From Salinicola corii (lineage in GTDB: Bacteria > Pseudomonadota > Gammaproteobacteria > Pseudomonadales > Halomonadaceae): DNA of 64,000 bases. The first letter of the stretch is position 1; each line of letters begins with the position of its first letter. Position numbers and translations under genes: made by a program. Shown here piece by piece: positions 30,064-39,428 of the stretch. The stretch spans positions 744,001-808,000 of the forward strand of contig NZ_VTPX01000001.1 in NCBI RefSeq assembly GCF_008298015.1, in the 5' to 3' direction. The notes under the pieces are model-generated. The model had not been told where the DNA came from. It worked only from the letters and a program-made list of their open reading frames with translations, and ran no database searches.

Positions 30064-30120
30064 GGGGAGGGGATTGGCGCCCGTCGCCGCCCGGTGGGCT
30101 TCGACGGGTCTTCGGCCATT

Positions 30121-30573
30121 TCAGTAGCGGGGAGGCTGCGGGGCGCTCTCCTGCTGCTCCGCGGTTCGGCGTTGGCGGACGCCATAATCTTCGGCCAGCG
30201 TGCCGCCGGTGCCGTCGGCATAGTCGCGTGGCACCTGAGGCAGATCGACCTCTTCGTTCTCGTCCTGGCTGCCATGCAGTCGACGTTTCAGCTTGAGATC
30301 GTCGACCAGCTTGTCCGCACCCTGGATCAGGTGCTGTTCGAGGTCGTGGCTTTGGCGCTGAATGCTGGAGGCTAGATCGGCCACCTTGGCGAAGTGGTCG
30401 TTCAGCGCATCCTTGACCTGATTGAGTTCCAGCTCCGTCTCGGCCAGACGCTGACGCACTTTCTGGTTGCGGGCTACGTTGGCGTTCAGCAGGTGGTAAC
30501 AAAGGGCGCCGATACCGATGCCCGCCAGGAAGCAGGCGATTGCCAGGATCCAGTCGATATTGCTTTCGTTCAC
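30121..30573 (-). CDS. zapG: Cell division/envelope protein ZapG (YhcB, DUF1043)
   Basis: Inner-membrane protein with one N-terminal span (about residues 6-25) followed by a coiled coil (about 30-95, AETELELNQVKDALNDHFAKVADL) and a disordered tail rich in Gln/Arg/Pro. DUF1043 proteins join the elongation and division machineries in enterics. I start it at GTG 30573 (MNESNIDW) because GAGGAG lies 7 bases upstream; the frame is open to 30810 but without family similarity. It is divergent from zapE, as in E. coli yhcB-yhcM. Confidence 0.9.
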   Translation of the reverse strand: MNESNIDWILAIACFLAGIGIGALCYHLLNANVARNQKVRQRLAETELELNQVKDALNDHFAKVADLASSIQRQSHDLEQHLIQGADKLVDDLKLKRRLHGSQDENEEVDLPQVPRDYADGTGGTLAEDYGVRQRRTAEQQESAPQPPRY

Positions 30574-30643
30574 AGTGCGCTCCTCGTCGTCGTGCCCGGC
30601 ACGACCTGTCTCAAAGACCCTTGCGTAAGGTCGGTGCGGTGCC

Positions 30644-30674
30644 ATTATATCGACCCGCTCGGCTCTCGGGTCAA
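30644..30674 (-). promoter_or_regulatory. Predicted sigma-70 promoter for zapG
   Basis: Minus-strand TTGACC and a perfect TATAAT, 19 bases apart, about 70 bases before the zapG GTG. The spacing is long, but both hexamers are close to consensus. Confidence 0.5.
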
Positions 30675-30695
30675 ACCTTGCTTGTCTCCCAGGCA

Positions 30696-30724
30696 CTGTC
30701 AAGACTTTCGTCGGAGAGTATAAT
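30696..30724 (+). promoter_or_regulatory. Predicted sigma-70 promoter for zapE
   Basis: CTGTCA and a perfect TATAAT with a 17-base spacer, 37 bases before the zapE ATG. It lies 21 bases from the -35 of the divergent zapG promoter. Confidence 0.6.
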
Positions 30725-30761
30725 CCCGCCACCTGTTTCGAACCGAGGTCATGATACCGCC

Positions 30762-31934
30762 ATGAGTTCCCCCCATGCCGCGACGTCCCATCAAGGCACC
30801 ATGACGCCAATGTCGCGTTATCGCGCGGATCTGGAGCGCGATGACTTCAGCTACGACGCCGCGCAGGAGAATGCCGTCAAGCATCTGCAGCGCCTGTACG
30901 ACGATCTTCAGCGGACCCCGGCGCCCAAGCCCACGATGGCCGCCGGGGAGTCGAAGCTGTCGAAGGTGGCGGGGCTGTTCGGCAAGCGCAAGGCCGCCGA
31001 ACCCGAGGCGCCTCCCACGCCTTCGGTCATGGGGCTCTATTTCTGGGGTGGCGTCGGCCGTGGCAAGACCTACCTGGTCGATGTGTTCTATGAGTCGCTG
31101 CCCTTCGAGCGCAAGATGCGTACGCATTTCAACCGCTTCATGCAGCGAGTGCACCGCGAACTCGAGGTCCACAAGGGGGAGAAGAACCCGTTGACGCAGA
31201 TCGCGGCCACGTTCGCCGGCGAGGCTCGGGTCATCTGCTTCGACGAGTTCTACGTCAAGGACATCACCGATGCGATGATCCTCGGCAACCTGATGGAAGC
31301 CTTGTTCGCGCAGGGCGTCGTATTGGTGGCGACCTCCAATATCGTGCCGGACGATCTCTACAAGGATGGCCTGCAGAGGGCGCGCTTCCTGCCGGCGATC
31401 GATCTGCTCAAGCGCCATTGCGAGGTGGTCAACGTCGATTCCGGGGTGGATTACCGTCTCCGTGCCCTGGAGCAGGTGGAGATATTCCACGCGCCGCTCG
31501 ACGCCGAGCAGCTGCTGGCGAAGAGTTTCCGCTCGGTCGCCGGCAGCGAAGGGCGAGAGCGTGCCACGCTGACGATCAACCACCGGGAGCTGAAAGCCCG
31601 CCGCCTGCACGAGGGTGTGGTGTGGTTCGATTTCAAGGAGCTCTGCGATGGGCCTCGCAGCCAGAACGACTACATCGAGCTGTCGCGCGAGTTCCATACC
31701 GTGCTGGTCTCCGGCGTGCCGCGCATGGGGGCGGGGACCGACGATCAGGCCCGCCGGTTCATCAGCATGGTCGACGAGTTCTACGACCGCGCAGTCAAGT
31801 TGCTGCTCTCCGCCGAGACCGAGGTCGAGTCGCTCTACACCGGGGGCAACCTGAGCTTCGAGTTCGAGCGCACGCTGTCGCGTCTTCAGGAGATGCAGTC
31901 CCGGGACTACCTGGCGCTGGCGCACAAGCCCTGA
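30762..31934 (+). CDS. zapE: Cell division ATPase ZapE (AFG1 family)
   Basis: AFG1-like P-loop ATPase that acts on the Z ring late in division. Walker A is G-G-V-G-R-G-K-T-Y (about residue 92), Walker B V-I-C-F-D-E-F-Y-V-K-D-I (about 155), followed by A-T-S-N-I-V-P-D-D-L-Y-K-D-G-L-Q-R. It has 390 residues from the ATG at 30762, a usual length. The N-terminal insert with APKPTMAAGESKLSKVAGLF (residues ~50-70) is Lys/Ala-rich and variable in the family. Confidence 0.95.
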   Translation: MSSPHAATSHQGTMTPMSRYRADLERDDFSYDAAQENAVKHLQRLYDDLQRTPAPKPTMAAGESKLSKVAGLFGKRKAAEPEAPPTPSVMGLYFWGGVGRGKTYLVDVFYESLPFERKMRTHFNRFMQRVHRELEVHKGEKNPLTQIAATFAGEARVICFDEFYVKDITDAMILGNLMEALFAQGVVLVATSNIVPDDLYKDGLQRARFLPAIDLLKRHCEVVNVDSGVDYRLRALEQVEIFHAPLDAEQLLAKSFRSVAGSEGRERATLTINHRELKARRLHEGVVWFDFKELCDGPRSQNDYIELSREFHTVLVSGVPRMGAGTDDQARRFISMVDEFYDRAVKLLLSAETEVESLYTGGNLSFEFERTLSRLQEMQSRDYLALAHKP

Positions 31935-32003
31935 GCGGAGCGAGCCGCGAGTGAGCGCCAATGTCACGGCGAGACCGGTCTTTCCTCGTACATTGTGCTC
32001 GTG

Positions 32004-32009
32004 TACAAT
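32004..32009 (+). promoter_or_regulatory. Possible -10 element for rplM-rpsI
   Basis: TACAAT lies 136 bases before rplM inside a 6-bp inverted repeat (CATTGT-8-ACAATG, 31991-32010). The -35 region (near 31981) is poor. A transcript from here would have a ~130-base structured leader. Confidence 0.4.
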
Positions 32010-32025
32010 GCGCGCTCTTCGATCC

Positions 32026-32145
32026 GTTACCTTCCTGTCGGTAGTCGTTCATCGGCTCCCGGACATGTCGGTAACCCAAGAAAAATAGGGATGGCCGAGA
32101 AGCGTTTGCTTCGACGCCCAAATACGCTTATTTGGTGAAACACTC
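32026..32145 (+). promoter_or_regulatory. Structured rplM leader, possible L13 autoregulatory region
   Basis: The leader can form GTTACC/GGTAAC (32026-32031 with 32070-32075), GAAGC-GTTT-GCTTC near 32100-32112, and CCAAATA-CGCT-TATTTGG (32118-32135), whose last GG belongs to the rplM ribosome site. L13 autoregulation of this operon is known in E. coli; applying it here is inference. Confidence 0.4.
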
Positions 32146-32574
32146 ATGAAGACGTTCAGTGCCAAGCCGCACACCGTGCAGCGCGACTGGTATGTCGTTG
32201 ATGCCTCGGGCAAGACGCTCGGTCGTCTGGCGACGGAAATCGCTCGCCGCCTGCGTGGCAAACACAAGCCGGAATACACCCCGCATGTCGACACCGGCGA
32301 TTACATCGTCGTCGTCAACGCCGAGAAGGTGCATGTCACCGGCAACAAGGCGCAAGCCAAGAATTACTACCGTCATACCGGTTACCCGGGCGGTCTGCGC
32401 ACCATGTCGTTCGAGAAGCTGATCGACCACGCGCCGGAACGCATCATCGAAGGCGCCGTCAAGGGCATGCTGCCCAAAGGGCCGCTGGGTCGTGCCATGC
32501 ACGCCAAGCTCAAGGTGTATGCCGGTACCGAGCATCCGCACGCCGCGCAGCAGCCGCAAGAACTGAACATCTGA
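32146..32574 (+). CDS. rplM: 50S ribosomal protein L13
   Basis: L13 (142 residues), an early assembly protein of the large subunit. The opening M-K-T-F-S-A-K and [17 protein letters not shown], and the stretch M-L-P-K-G-P-L-G-R are fully conserved. It is followed by rpsI after 11 bases, the universal pair. Confidence 0.98.
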   Translation: MKTFSAKPHTVQRDWYVVDASGKTLGRLATEIARRLRGKHKPEYTPHVDTGDYIVVVNAEKVHVTGNKAQAKNYYRHTGYPGGLRTMSFEKLIDHAPERIIEGAVKGMLPKGPLGRAMHAKLKVYAGTEHPHAAQQPQELNI

Positions 32575-32585
32575 GGGTAACCGTC

Positions 32586-32975
32586 ATGGCACAACAGTAT
32601 TACGGCACCGGGCGTCGCAAGACTTCTACCGCTCGCGTGTTTCTCAAGCCGGGCACCGGCAAGATCACCGTCAACGATCGCGAGCTGGGCGAGTTCTTCG
32701 GCCGCGTCACCGCGCAGATGGTCGTGCGTCAGCCGCTGGAGCTGACCGAGACCACTGGCCAGTTCGACGTCTACGTCACGGTCAAGGGTGGCGGTGGCTC
32801 CGCTCAGGCCGGCGCGATTCGTCACGGCATCACGCGTGCGCTGATGGAGTACAACGAAGAGCTGCGCCGTCCGCTGCGTGCGGCGGGCTACGTGACTCGT
32901 GACGCTCGCGAAGTCGAGCGTAAGAAAGTGGGTCTGCGCAAAGCGCGTCGTCGTCCGCAGTTCTCCAAGCGCTGA
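32586..32975 (+). CDS. rpsI: 30S ribosomal protein S9
   Basis: S9 (129 residues), whose C-terminal Lys/Arg tail reaches the P site. Conserved blocks: [26 protein letters not shown] and the terminal [10 protein letters not shown] strong terminator follows 23 bases after the stop. In Pseudomonas petABC comes next; here it is absent. Confidence 0.98.
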   Translation: MAQQYYGTGRRKTSTARVFLKPGTGKITVNDRELGEFFGRVTAQMVVRQPLELTETTGQFDVYVTVKGGGGSAQAGAIRHGITRALMEYNEELRRPLRAAGYVTRDAREVERKKVGLRKARRRPQFSKR

Positions 32976-32998
32976 TCCGGCGGGATCCGCGTCTGCGC

Positions 32999-33032
32999 AA
33001 AACGCCCGACTTATCCAGTCGGGCGTTTTGCT
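32999..33032 (+). terminator. Intrinsic terminator after rpsI
   Basis: Perfect 13-bp stem (32999-33011 with 33017-33029), loop TATCC, G+C-rich core and TTTT at the 3' side. A textbook rho-independent terminator closing rplM-rpsI. Confidence 0.93.
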
Positions 33033-33103
33033 GTTGGTACGCGGCGCAAAGGGTGTTCGTGCTCTCCATGGCGATGGTTGGCGCCCAGCGGGGTTGCCCG
33101 TCG

Positions 33104-33112
33104 TGTTACCAT
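33104..33112 (+). promoter_or_regulatory. Possible extended -10 promoter for sspA
   Basis: TGT followed by TACCAT, about 30 bases before sspA and after the rpsI terminator. No -35 seen. The terminator upstream implies that a promoter must lie in this 110-base stretch. Confidence 0.35.
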
Positions 33113-33142
33113 TGGTCGTTGAATTAATGCGAGGAAAGTTTC

Positions 33143-33769
33143 ATGGGTGTAGTGGCCAAGCGATCGTCGATGATCTTTTACTCCGGCAGTGATGATCATT
33201 TCAGCCATCGCGTCAGAATCGTGCTGGCGGAAAAGGGCGTGGCCGTCGATATCCTGGACGTCTCGGCCGATGAGCATAACGCCGAGTTGGCCGATCTGAA
33301 TCCGTACAACAGCGTGCCCACGCTGCTCGATCGCGATCTAGTGCTGTACGAATCCAAGGTCATGATGGAGTACCTCGACGAGCGTTTCCCGCATCCGCCC
33401 CTGTTGCCGGTCTACCCGGTGGCGCGCGCGCAGAGCCGTCTGTGGATGCATCGCATCGAGCGCGAGTGGTGCCCGCTGGTCGAACAGATTCAGCAGGGCC
33501 CCAAGAAGGAGGCCGACAAGGCCCGCAAGGAGCTGCGTGAAAGCCTGACCGGGATTTCACCGATCTTCGAAGACATGCCATATTTCATGAGCGAAGAGTT
33601 CACGCTGGTGGACTGCTGCATCGCGCCGATCCTCTGGCGTCTCCCGGCGCTGGGTGTCGAGCTGCCGGAGAAGCAGATCGCCCCGCTGATGAGTTACATG
33701 GAGCGTGTCTTCGCGCGGGATGCCTTCAAGGTGGCGCTGTCTGAAACCGAACGTGAGATGCGTAGCTGA
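33143..33769 (+). CDS. sspA: Stringent starvation protein A
   Basis: GST-fold protein (208 residues) that binds RNA polymerase and affects stationary-phase and virulence genes; it lacks GST activity. The N-terminal thioredoxin-like part (about 8-85, with N-P-Y-N-S-V-P-T-L) and the helical C-terminal part follow the family, and the loop around [10 protein letters not shown] (residues ~80-90) is the conserved PHP region that contacts polymerase. sspB lies 36 bases downstream. Confidence 0.95.
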   Translation: MGVVAKRSSMIFYSGSDDHFSHRVRIVLAEKGVAVDILDVSADEHNAELADLNPYNSVPTLLDRDLVLYESKVMMEYLDERFPHPPLLPVYPVARAQSRLWMHRIEREWCPLVEQIQQGPKKEADKARKELRESLTGISPIFEDMPYFMSEEFTLVDCCIAPILWRLPALGVELPEKQIAPLMSYMERVFARDAFKVALSETEREMRS

Positions 33770-33805
33770 TACGGCGACGCCGTAAGCTGCCCGAGAGGAG
33801 TTGAC

Positions 33806-34300
33806 ATGCTGACTAGCCGTCCCTATCTGGCGAGAGCCCTTTATGAATGGCTGCTGGACAACGAGCAAACCCCTTATATCGTGGTGGATGCTGGAAAGCC
33901 CGATGTCAGGGTGCCGCAGCAATTCGTGCAGAATGGTCAGATTGTGCTGAATATCGCGCCGGCCGCCGTGCGCGACCTGGCGATCGATAACGCGGCAGTC
34001 ACTTTCGGGGCGCGCTTCAGCGGTCAACCGATGCAGGTCGTGGTGCCCATGGATGCCTTGATTGCGATCTATGCGCGTGAAAACGGCGTCGGCATGGTGT
34101 TTGGCCAGGAGCCGGTCATGCCGAGCTTCTCCAGTGAGGAGGAAGCGGCGTTGGAAGAGGAGGGGCGTCCGACGCTCGAGAGTGTCGAGAATCGTCCGGA
34201 GGGCGATACTGGCGAGTCACCTGAGCCTGCCGCCGGCAAGGATGACGAAGCCCCCGGTCGTCCCGAAAAAGGCAAGCCGTCCCTGCGCATCGTCAAGTAG
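33806..34300 (+). CDS. sspB: ClpXP adaptor SspB
   Basis: Adaptor that delivers ssrA-tagged proteins to ClpXP. The substrate-binding domain (about residues 1-112: S-R-P-Y-L-A-R-A-L-Y-E-W-L-L-D-N) is followed by an acidic, disordered linker (about 113-155) and the C-terminal ClpX-binding module P-S-L-R-I-V-K. Length 164 is typical. The ATG follows GAGGAG. A strong terminator comes next. Confidence 0.95.
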   Translation: MLTSRPYLARALYEWLLDNEQTPYIVVDAGKPDVRVPQQFVQNGQIVLNIAPAAVRDLAIDNAAVTFGARFSGQPMQVVVPMDALIAIYARENGVGMVFGQEPVMPSFSSEEEAALEEEGRPTLESVENRPEGDTGESPEPAAGKDDEAPGRPEKGKPSLRIVK

Positions 34301-34336
34301 CGGGGCTTTTGTCGAACAAGTCTTGGTGAGTATTGC

Positions 34337-34374
34337 AAAGCCGCTGCCGAATATGATTTGGCAGCGGCTTTTTA
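34337..34374. terminator. Bidirectional terminator between sspB and dolP
   Basis: Perfect 12-bp stem AAAGCCGCTGCC (34337-34348) with 34360-34371, loop of 11 bases, TTTTT following. It sits in the convergent gap and can serve both operons. Confidence 0.9.
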
Positions 34375-34390
34375 CGTCTGAACCGGGATG

Positions 34391-34945
34391 TCAGTTGAGG
34401 TATTCGAATACCTTGACGATACGCTGGACGCCGCCCACGCCGGACGCGGCGGCAGTGGCTTCGCTAGCCTGTTGCTGTGTGACCAGGCCCATCATGTAGA
34501 CCGTTCCATTTTCGGTGATCACGCGAATCAGATTGGCATCGAGATCTTCGTTGGCGACCAGGTTGGCCTTGATGCGTCCGGTGATCCAGGTGTCGGTCAT
34601 GCGCTGACTGATCGGGGTATTGGCGGATACCGTCAGTTCGTTGTGCACCTGCCTCACGCTGCGCACGTCGCGAGCGATCTCGGTAGCGCGCTGCTTGAGA
34701 TCGTCGCTGGGGACCTGGCCGGTCAGAAGGACATTGCTATTATAGCTGTCGACGTTGATGTGGGCATCGCCGTACCGTGCGTCCGCCGCGTTGAGCGAGT
34801 CGAAGATCTTGCTCTGGATGTTGCTGTCTTCGACCTTGGCGCCAGGGGTTCGCTCGGCGTAGTTTTCCTGCTGGCCGCCGGTGGCGCATCCGCCCAGTGT
34901 CAGCAGGCCGATCAGGCATGAGGAAACGATCAGTGTCTTCTTCAT
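34391..34945 (-). CDS. dolP: BON-domain outer membrane lipoprotein DolP (YraP)
   Basis: Lipoprotein of 184 residues: signal peptide M-K-K-T-L-I-V-S-S with lipobox L-G-G-C (Cys about residue 20), then two BON domains (about 45-110 and 115-180, the second with ITENGTVYMMGLVTQQQA). DolP supports outer membrane integrity, binds anionic lipids and concentrates at division sites in E. coli. I prefer ATG 34945 over the GTG at 34954. It directly follows diaA, as in E. coli lpoA-yraN-diaA-dolP. Confidence 0.92.
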   Translation of the reverse strand: MKKTLIVSSCLIGLLTLGGCATGGQQENYAERTPGAKVEDSNIQSKIFDSLNAADARYGDAHINVDSYNSNVLLTGQVPSDDLKQRATEIARDVRSVRQVHNELTVSANTPISQRMTDTWITGRIKANLVANEDLDANLIRVITENGTVYMMGLVTQQQASEATAAASGVGGVQRIVKVFEYLN

Positions 34946-34950
34946 AAGGC

Positions 34951-35562
<612 letters not shown>

Positions 35563-35931
35563 TCAATATGCGTCGAAGGCGGCCCGAATCCAGTCGAATT
35601 CGAGTGCGGGAAGGCTTCCGGTCACGCCGACGACGTCGAAGCGGCAGGGGCATGATAGCCCGTGTGCATGAAGATAAAAACGCGCGGCCTTGACGATGCG
35701 CCGCTGCTTGGCGGGCGTGATCGTTTCGGCCGGGTGGCCGTAGTCGGAGCGCCGGCGATGGCGGACCTCTACGAACACGAGGTTTTCGCCATCGCGCATG
35801 ATGAGATCGATTTCGCCGCCCTTGGCATGCTGGTTGCTGGCGATCAACGCCAGCCCCTGCGTCTCGAGCCAGCGGGCGGCGGCTTGTTCGACCTGCTGGC
35901 CGAGCTGGCGCCGGTTAGCGGGTGTCGCCAT
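35563..35931 (-). CDS. yraN: UPF0102 nuclease-like protein YraN
   Basis: Small (122 residues) UPF0102 protein with an Endonuclease/Holliday-junction-resolvase fold. The signature is G-E-I-D-L-I-M-R-D-G-E-N-L-V-F-V-E-V-R-H-R (E, D, E-x-R pattern, about residues 42-62). The cellular role is not established. I start at ATG 35931, 17 bases inside the lpoA end; an ATG three codons earlier (35940) is also possible. Confidence 0.9.
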   Translation of the reverse strand: MATPANRRQLGQQVEQAAARWLETQGLALIASNQHAKGGEIDLIMRDGENLVFVEVRHRRRSDYGHPAETITPAKQRRIVKAARFYLHAHGLSCPCRFDVVGVTGSLPALEFDWIRAAFDAY

Positions 35932-37783
35932 CTTCGGCATCCAGCGCGAATCCGTTGAGATTGCCGTTGGATGCTCCCTGGGTGCCGCTCGATGCTTCGC
36001 CGTCACTGGACGTCGATGGGGAGCGAGTCGGGGCGGACGCGGGAGCCGTCAGCAGTGGCTGCGGTGTGCCGGACTGGAACACCGCCCACGGCAGAGTGCG
36101 CTGGATGCGGCCATCGTCGCGCGCCTGCAGCGCCCCGGTCGCGCCGAAAATCTGCGTGTTCGGCAGCGCCTGAATCAGCGGCAGGCGGCGCGCCAGTTCG
36201 TAGGCGTCGACGCCCATTGCGTTGAGCTTGAGCAGGCCCGGATCGTTCTCGCCCGCCAGTTGCTGGTAGGTGGAGACGAACGGTAGCGCATCGGTTCCGC
36301 CCACGGCGGCGTCCGGAATCATCCACGGGATATCGACGAATTGGACGCCGTCGAGGTCGTGGTCGGCCCGCGGTTGCGGGATGCCTTCGTAGAGATGTGA
36401 CGTGGCATACACCGGAAGGTCGCCGGCATAGTAGAAATCCAGTGTCGGCGGGACCTGGCGAGCGTAGCTGGGAAGCGCCAGCAGGAACAGCATGTCCAGG
36501 CTCGAGGGGTCGCTGTTCAAGAGATTGCGAACCGCGGTGGCGACGGAGCCCGAGGGGTCGTAGCTGACCACCGAGGCAACCGCTCCGCCTTCTTCTTCCC
36601 AGTTCTTGCGGAATGCTGCCAATACGCGCGACCCCCACTCGTTGTCGGGGACCATGATGCCGGCGCGACGGCGGCCGTCGAGATGGGCCCGGTGGGCGAC
36701 CTGGCGTGCTTCGTCCTCTGCGGACAGGCCATATTGGTACAGGCTGGCCGCCTGGTTGCGGGGGTGTTCACCGTAGTTCAGCGCGAGGGTGGGTAGCGGC
36801 ACGCTGCTGCGGGTCTCGAGTTCACTGACCTTGTCCTTGTCGAGCGGACCGATGACGGCCTGGGCGCCGCTCATCGTGGCCTGGGCGTAGAGAGCGTCGA
36901 TGTTCTGCTGGCTGGAGTCGACGAAGGTCAGGCGCGGGGTCCGCTCTCCCTGATTCTCCGCATCGCTGGCGCGAGCCTCCAGGCCCTGCCGAATGGCAGA
37001 CGCGATGTTGGCCAGCGGGCCACTGCTTGGCAGGAACACGGCGATCTGGTTGATTTCATTGCCTTCGACCTGGTGCAGTGCTGCCAGATCCTGCGGTAGT
37101 CGCCGATTGGCCGGGTGGTCCGGGTAACGGCTGCGCCACTGATCCAGGCGGTCGAACAGGTTGGAGATGTCACCGCCGCTGATGCGGTAGAGCCGAGCGA
37201 GATCGACCCAGCCTTGCGTGATCGGGTCGCCATTCGTCGCTGCCAGGGCGTCCAGTGCGGTGGGGCTCAGGTTCGAGAGCGGCTTCCAGATATCGTCGTT
37301 CAGTTCGTAGGGCGCGTTCTCCCGTTGCAGGTCGATCAGCAGGCGAGCCGCCGCCTCGGGCTCGCCAATCATGTTCAGCGCAATGCCGCGACGATAGCGC
37401 AAGGTCTGACGATCGTCCGTGGAGAGGTCGGCCTGGGTGTCGAGGATATCCGTCGCCCGGATCGCGCTCCATCCGTCCTCTTCGGCCAGTGCGCTGTCGG
37501 ACAGTACCAGGGCCCAGCGGGTGCGTTGTGCGTTGTCGAGTTGCGTACTGTCGATCTGGCCGGCGATCTGGAGTGCCTGCGCCGTATCGCCCTGGCGTGC
37601 TAGGATATCCGCCGCTTCGAGGCGAGACGCGGCGGCTTGCCGGCCGCTCTGGCTGTTGGCCTGCTCGAGTAACTCCTGGGCGCTCGGGCCGCCGATGCCT
37701 TGCATCATGCTCTGGCCCGCACAGCCTGCCAGCATCAGGGTTGCCATCAATGGCAGAAGAAGTCGCCGCAGCGCGTAACGCAT
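35915..37783 (-). CDS. lpoA: Penicillin-binding protein activator LpoA
   Basis: Outer-membrane lipoprotein that spans the periplasm to stimulate PBP1A. The 622-residue protein has a lipoprotein signal with lipobox L-A-G-C (Cys about residue 21), an N-terminal TPR-like helical region (about 30-240), and a C-terminal periplasmic binding protein-like domain (about 255-570, with IAVFLPSSGPLANIASAIRQGL and AQAVIGPLDKDKV), then a Ser/Gly-rich tail. I start at ATG 37783, preceded by AGGGAA. It is divergent from rsmI, as in E. coli. Confidence 0.93.
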   Translation of the reverse strand: MRYALRRLLLPLMATLMLAGCAGQSMMQGIGGPSAQELLEQANSQSGRQAAASRLEAADILARQGDTAQALQIAGQIDSTQLDNAQRTRWALVLSDSALAEEDGWSAIRATDILDTQADLSTDDRQTLRYRRGIALNMIGEPEAAARLLIDLQRENAPYELNDDIWKPLSNLSPTALDALAATNGDPITQGWVDLARLYRISGGDISNLFDRLDQWRSRYPDHPANRRLPQDLAALHQVEGNEINQIAVFLPSSGPLANIASAIRQGLEARASDAENQGERTPRLTFVDSSQQNIDALYAQATMSGAQAVIGPLDKDKVSELETRSSVPLPTLALNYGEHPRNQAASLYQYGLSAEDEARQVAHRAHLDGRRRAGIMVPDNEWGSRVLAAFRKNWEEEGGAVASVVSYDPSGSVATAVRNLLNSDPSSLDMLFLLALPSYARQVPPTLDFYYAGDLPVYATSHLYEGIPQPRADHDLDGVQFVDIPWMIPDAAVGGTDALPFVSTYQQLAGENDPGLLKLNAMGVDAYELARRLPLIQALPNTQIFGATGALQARDDGRIQRTLPWAVFQSGTPQPLLTAPASAPTRSPSTSSDGEASSGTQGASNGNLNGFALDAEDGDTR

Positions 37784-38024
37784 AGTGTCGTTCCCTTTAC
37801 GTGTGAGTGGTCGCGCGCGATCGATGGAGATCGTGGATGTCCCGGTCGCCGATGACCGGATTCGAAGCGCCGACCCGTTCCCGTTCCGCTGGAGGCACCG
37901 CGGTTCGGCGGCCAATGGTGGCCCGCCGCAGCCGCCTTGCGGAGGCTTCCTTGATGAATTGAACACCGACGTCGCCGCTGGCGGCCATCGATCTCTGAAT
38001 GCACGTCAATCCGGATGGTACCGA

Positions 38025-38879
38025 ATGAGCGAGACAAAGGAAGGCGTATTGTACGTGGTCGCCACGCCGATTGGGAATCTCGAGGATCTGAGCGCCAGGG
38101 CCGGGCGTGTCCTGTCCGAGGTCGATGCGATCGCCGCCGAGGACACGCGTCACACTCAGCGTCTGCTTCGGCACCTGGGTGTCGAGCGCCCGCTGATCTC
38201 GCTGCATGAGCACAACGAGGCGGCGCGGGTGGATCAGTTGCGAAGACGGCTTCTCGACGGCGAGCAACTGGCGCTGGTGAGCGATGCCGGGACGCCGCTG
38301 ATCTCCGACCCGGGATTCGTGCTGGTGCGGGAGCTGCGGCGGTCGGGTTGCCGGGTGGTGCCGATTCCCGGCCCCTGCGCGCTGGTTGCCGCGTTGAGTG
38401 CCGCAGGCCTGCCCACGGACAGGTTCACCTTCGAGGGGTTTCTGCCCCCCAAGTCCGGGGCGCGCCGGAAGCGGCTGGAAGCCGGTGCCTCGCGGGAAGA
38501 AACCAGGGTGTTCTATGAGTCTCCCCACCGGATTCGCGATCTGCTGGATGATCTCGCCAGCGTGGTCGGGGATCGCCAGGTGGTGCTGGCACGTGAGCTG
38601 ACCAAGACCTTCGAGACCCTGCTGGAGGGATCGGCGAACGAGCTGTTGGCGATCATGGATGCCGATCCCGATCAGGCGCGGGGCGAATTCGTGGTGATGC
38701 TAGCGGGGGCGCCGGTGAAAGAGGCATCCGCCGACGATGCCGAGGGCGAGGCGCTGCTTCGCGCGATGCTGGCGGAAGAGGTGGCGGTCAAGAGTGCGGC
38801 GGCCATTGCTGTCCGGCTGCTGGGCGGACGGCGCAAGCACTGGTATCAGATGGCGTTGTCGATCAGGTCGGAGGGATGA
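38025..38879 (+). CDS. rsmI: 16S rRNA 2'-O-methyltransferase RsmI
   Basis: Methylates the 2'-OH of C1402 in 16S rRNA using SAM (tetrapyrrole methylase fold). The opening LYVVATPIGNLEDLSARA and the block A-E-D-T-R-H-T-Q-R-L-L-R-H-L are diagnostic, followed by S-D-A-G-T-P-L-I-S-D-P-G and V-P-I-P-G-P-C-A. The protein has 284 residues. The frame is open back to 37785, but similarity begins at 38025. A small hairpin overlaps the stop, without a T-tract. Confidence 0.95.
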   Translation: MSETKEGVLYVVATPIGNLEDLSARAGRVLSEVDAIAAEDTRHTQRLLRHLGVERPLISLHEHNEAARVDQLRRRLLDGEQLALVSDAGTPLISDPGFVLVRELRRSGCRVVPIPGPCALVAALSAAGLPTDRFTFEGFLPPKSGARRKRLEAGASREETRVFYESPHRIRDLLDDLASVVGDRQVVLARELTKTFETLLEGSANELLAIMDADPDQARGEFVVMLAGAPVKEASADDAEGEALLRAMLAEEVAVKSAAAIAVRLLGGRRKHWYQMALSIRSEG

Positions 38880-38972
38880 CGAGCCGCCATCCCGTATCGA
38901 CGATCCGGAGGCTGGCTTCGTTGTCGCCGACGCCGAATCGGTGTCGGCATTGGGAGACGGTTTGGCGGGGTC

Positions 38973-38988
38973 GGCAAAAGCTTTTGCC
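38973..38988. repeat. Perfect 16-bp palindrome upstream of rnpB
   Basis: GGCAAAAGCTTTTGCC, symmetric with no spacer, 18 bases before the rnpB -35. It may be a protein-binding site or the relic of a terminator; nothing in the sequence decides. Confidence 0.6.
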
Positions 38989-39006
38989 TGACGCGTCAAT
39001 GCTGCC

Positions 39007-39035
39007 TTGAGAGGGTCTCGGGGGGCTGTTATTCT
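39007..39035 (+). promoter_or_regulatory. rnpB: Predicted sigma-70 promoter for rnpB
   Basis: TTGAGA and TATTCT with a 17-base spacer; the -10 ends 9 bases before the first paired base of RNase P helix P1 (39045). Position, spacing and hexamers agree well. Confidence 0.7.
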
Positions 39036-39044
39036 TGCGCGCTT

Positions 39045-39393
<349 letters not shown>

Positions 39394-39428
39394 TCTCCGA
39401 TTCTTTGCCGTTCAACACCGAGATACGC

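Noticed and set aside
31991-32010. CATTGT-8-ACAATG inverted repeat at the rplM promoter as an operator
   Set aside because: One half is simply the -10 hexamer; six-base arms are expected by chance at this frequency.
37785-38024. In-frame N-terminal extension of rsmI
   Set aside because: Family similarity starts at 38025 with the usual MSETKEGVLYVVATPIGN opening; the extension lies in the lpoA-rsmI divergent promoter region.
38873-38893. GGGATG/CATCCC hairpin over the rsmI stop as a terminator
   Set aside because: Short stem with a mismatch and no T-tract; not listed as a terminator.
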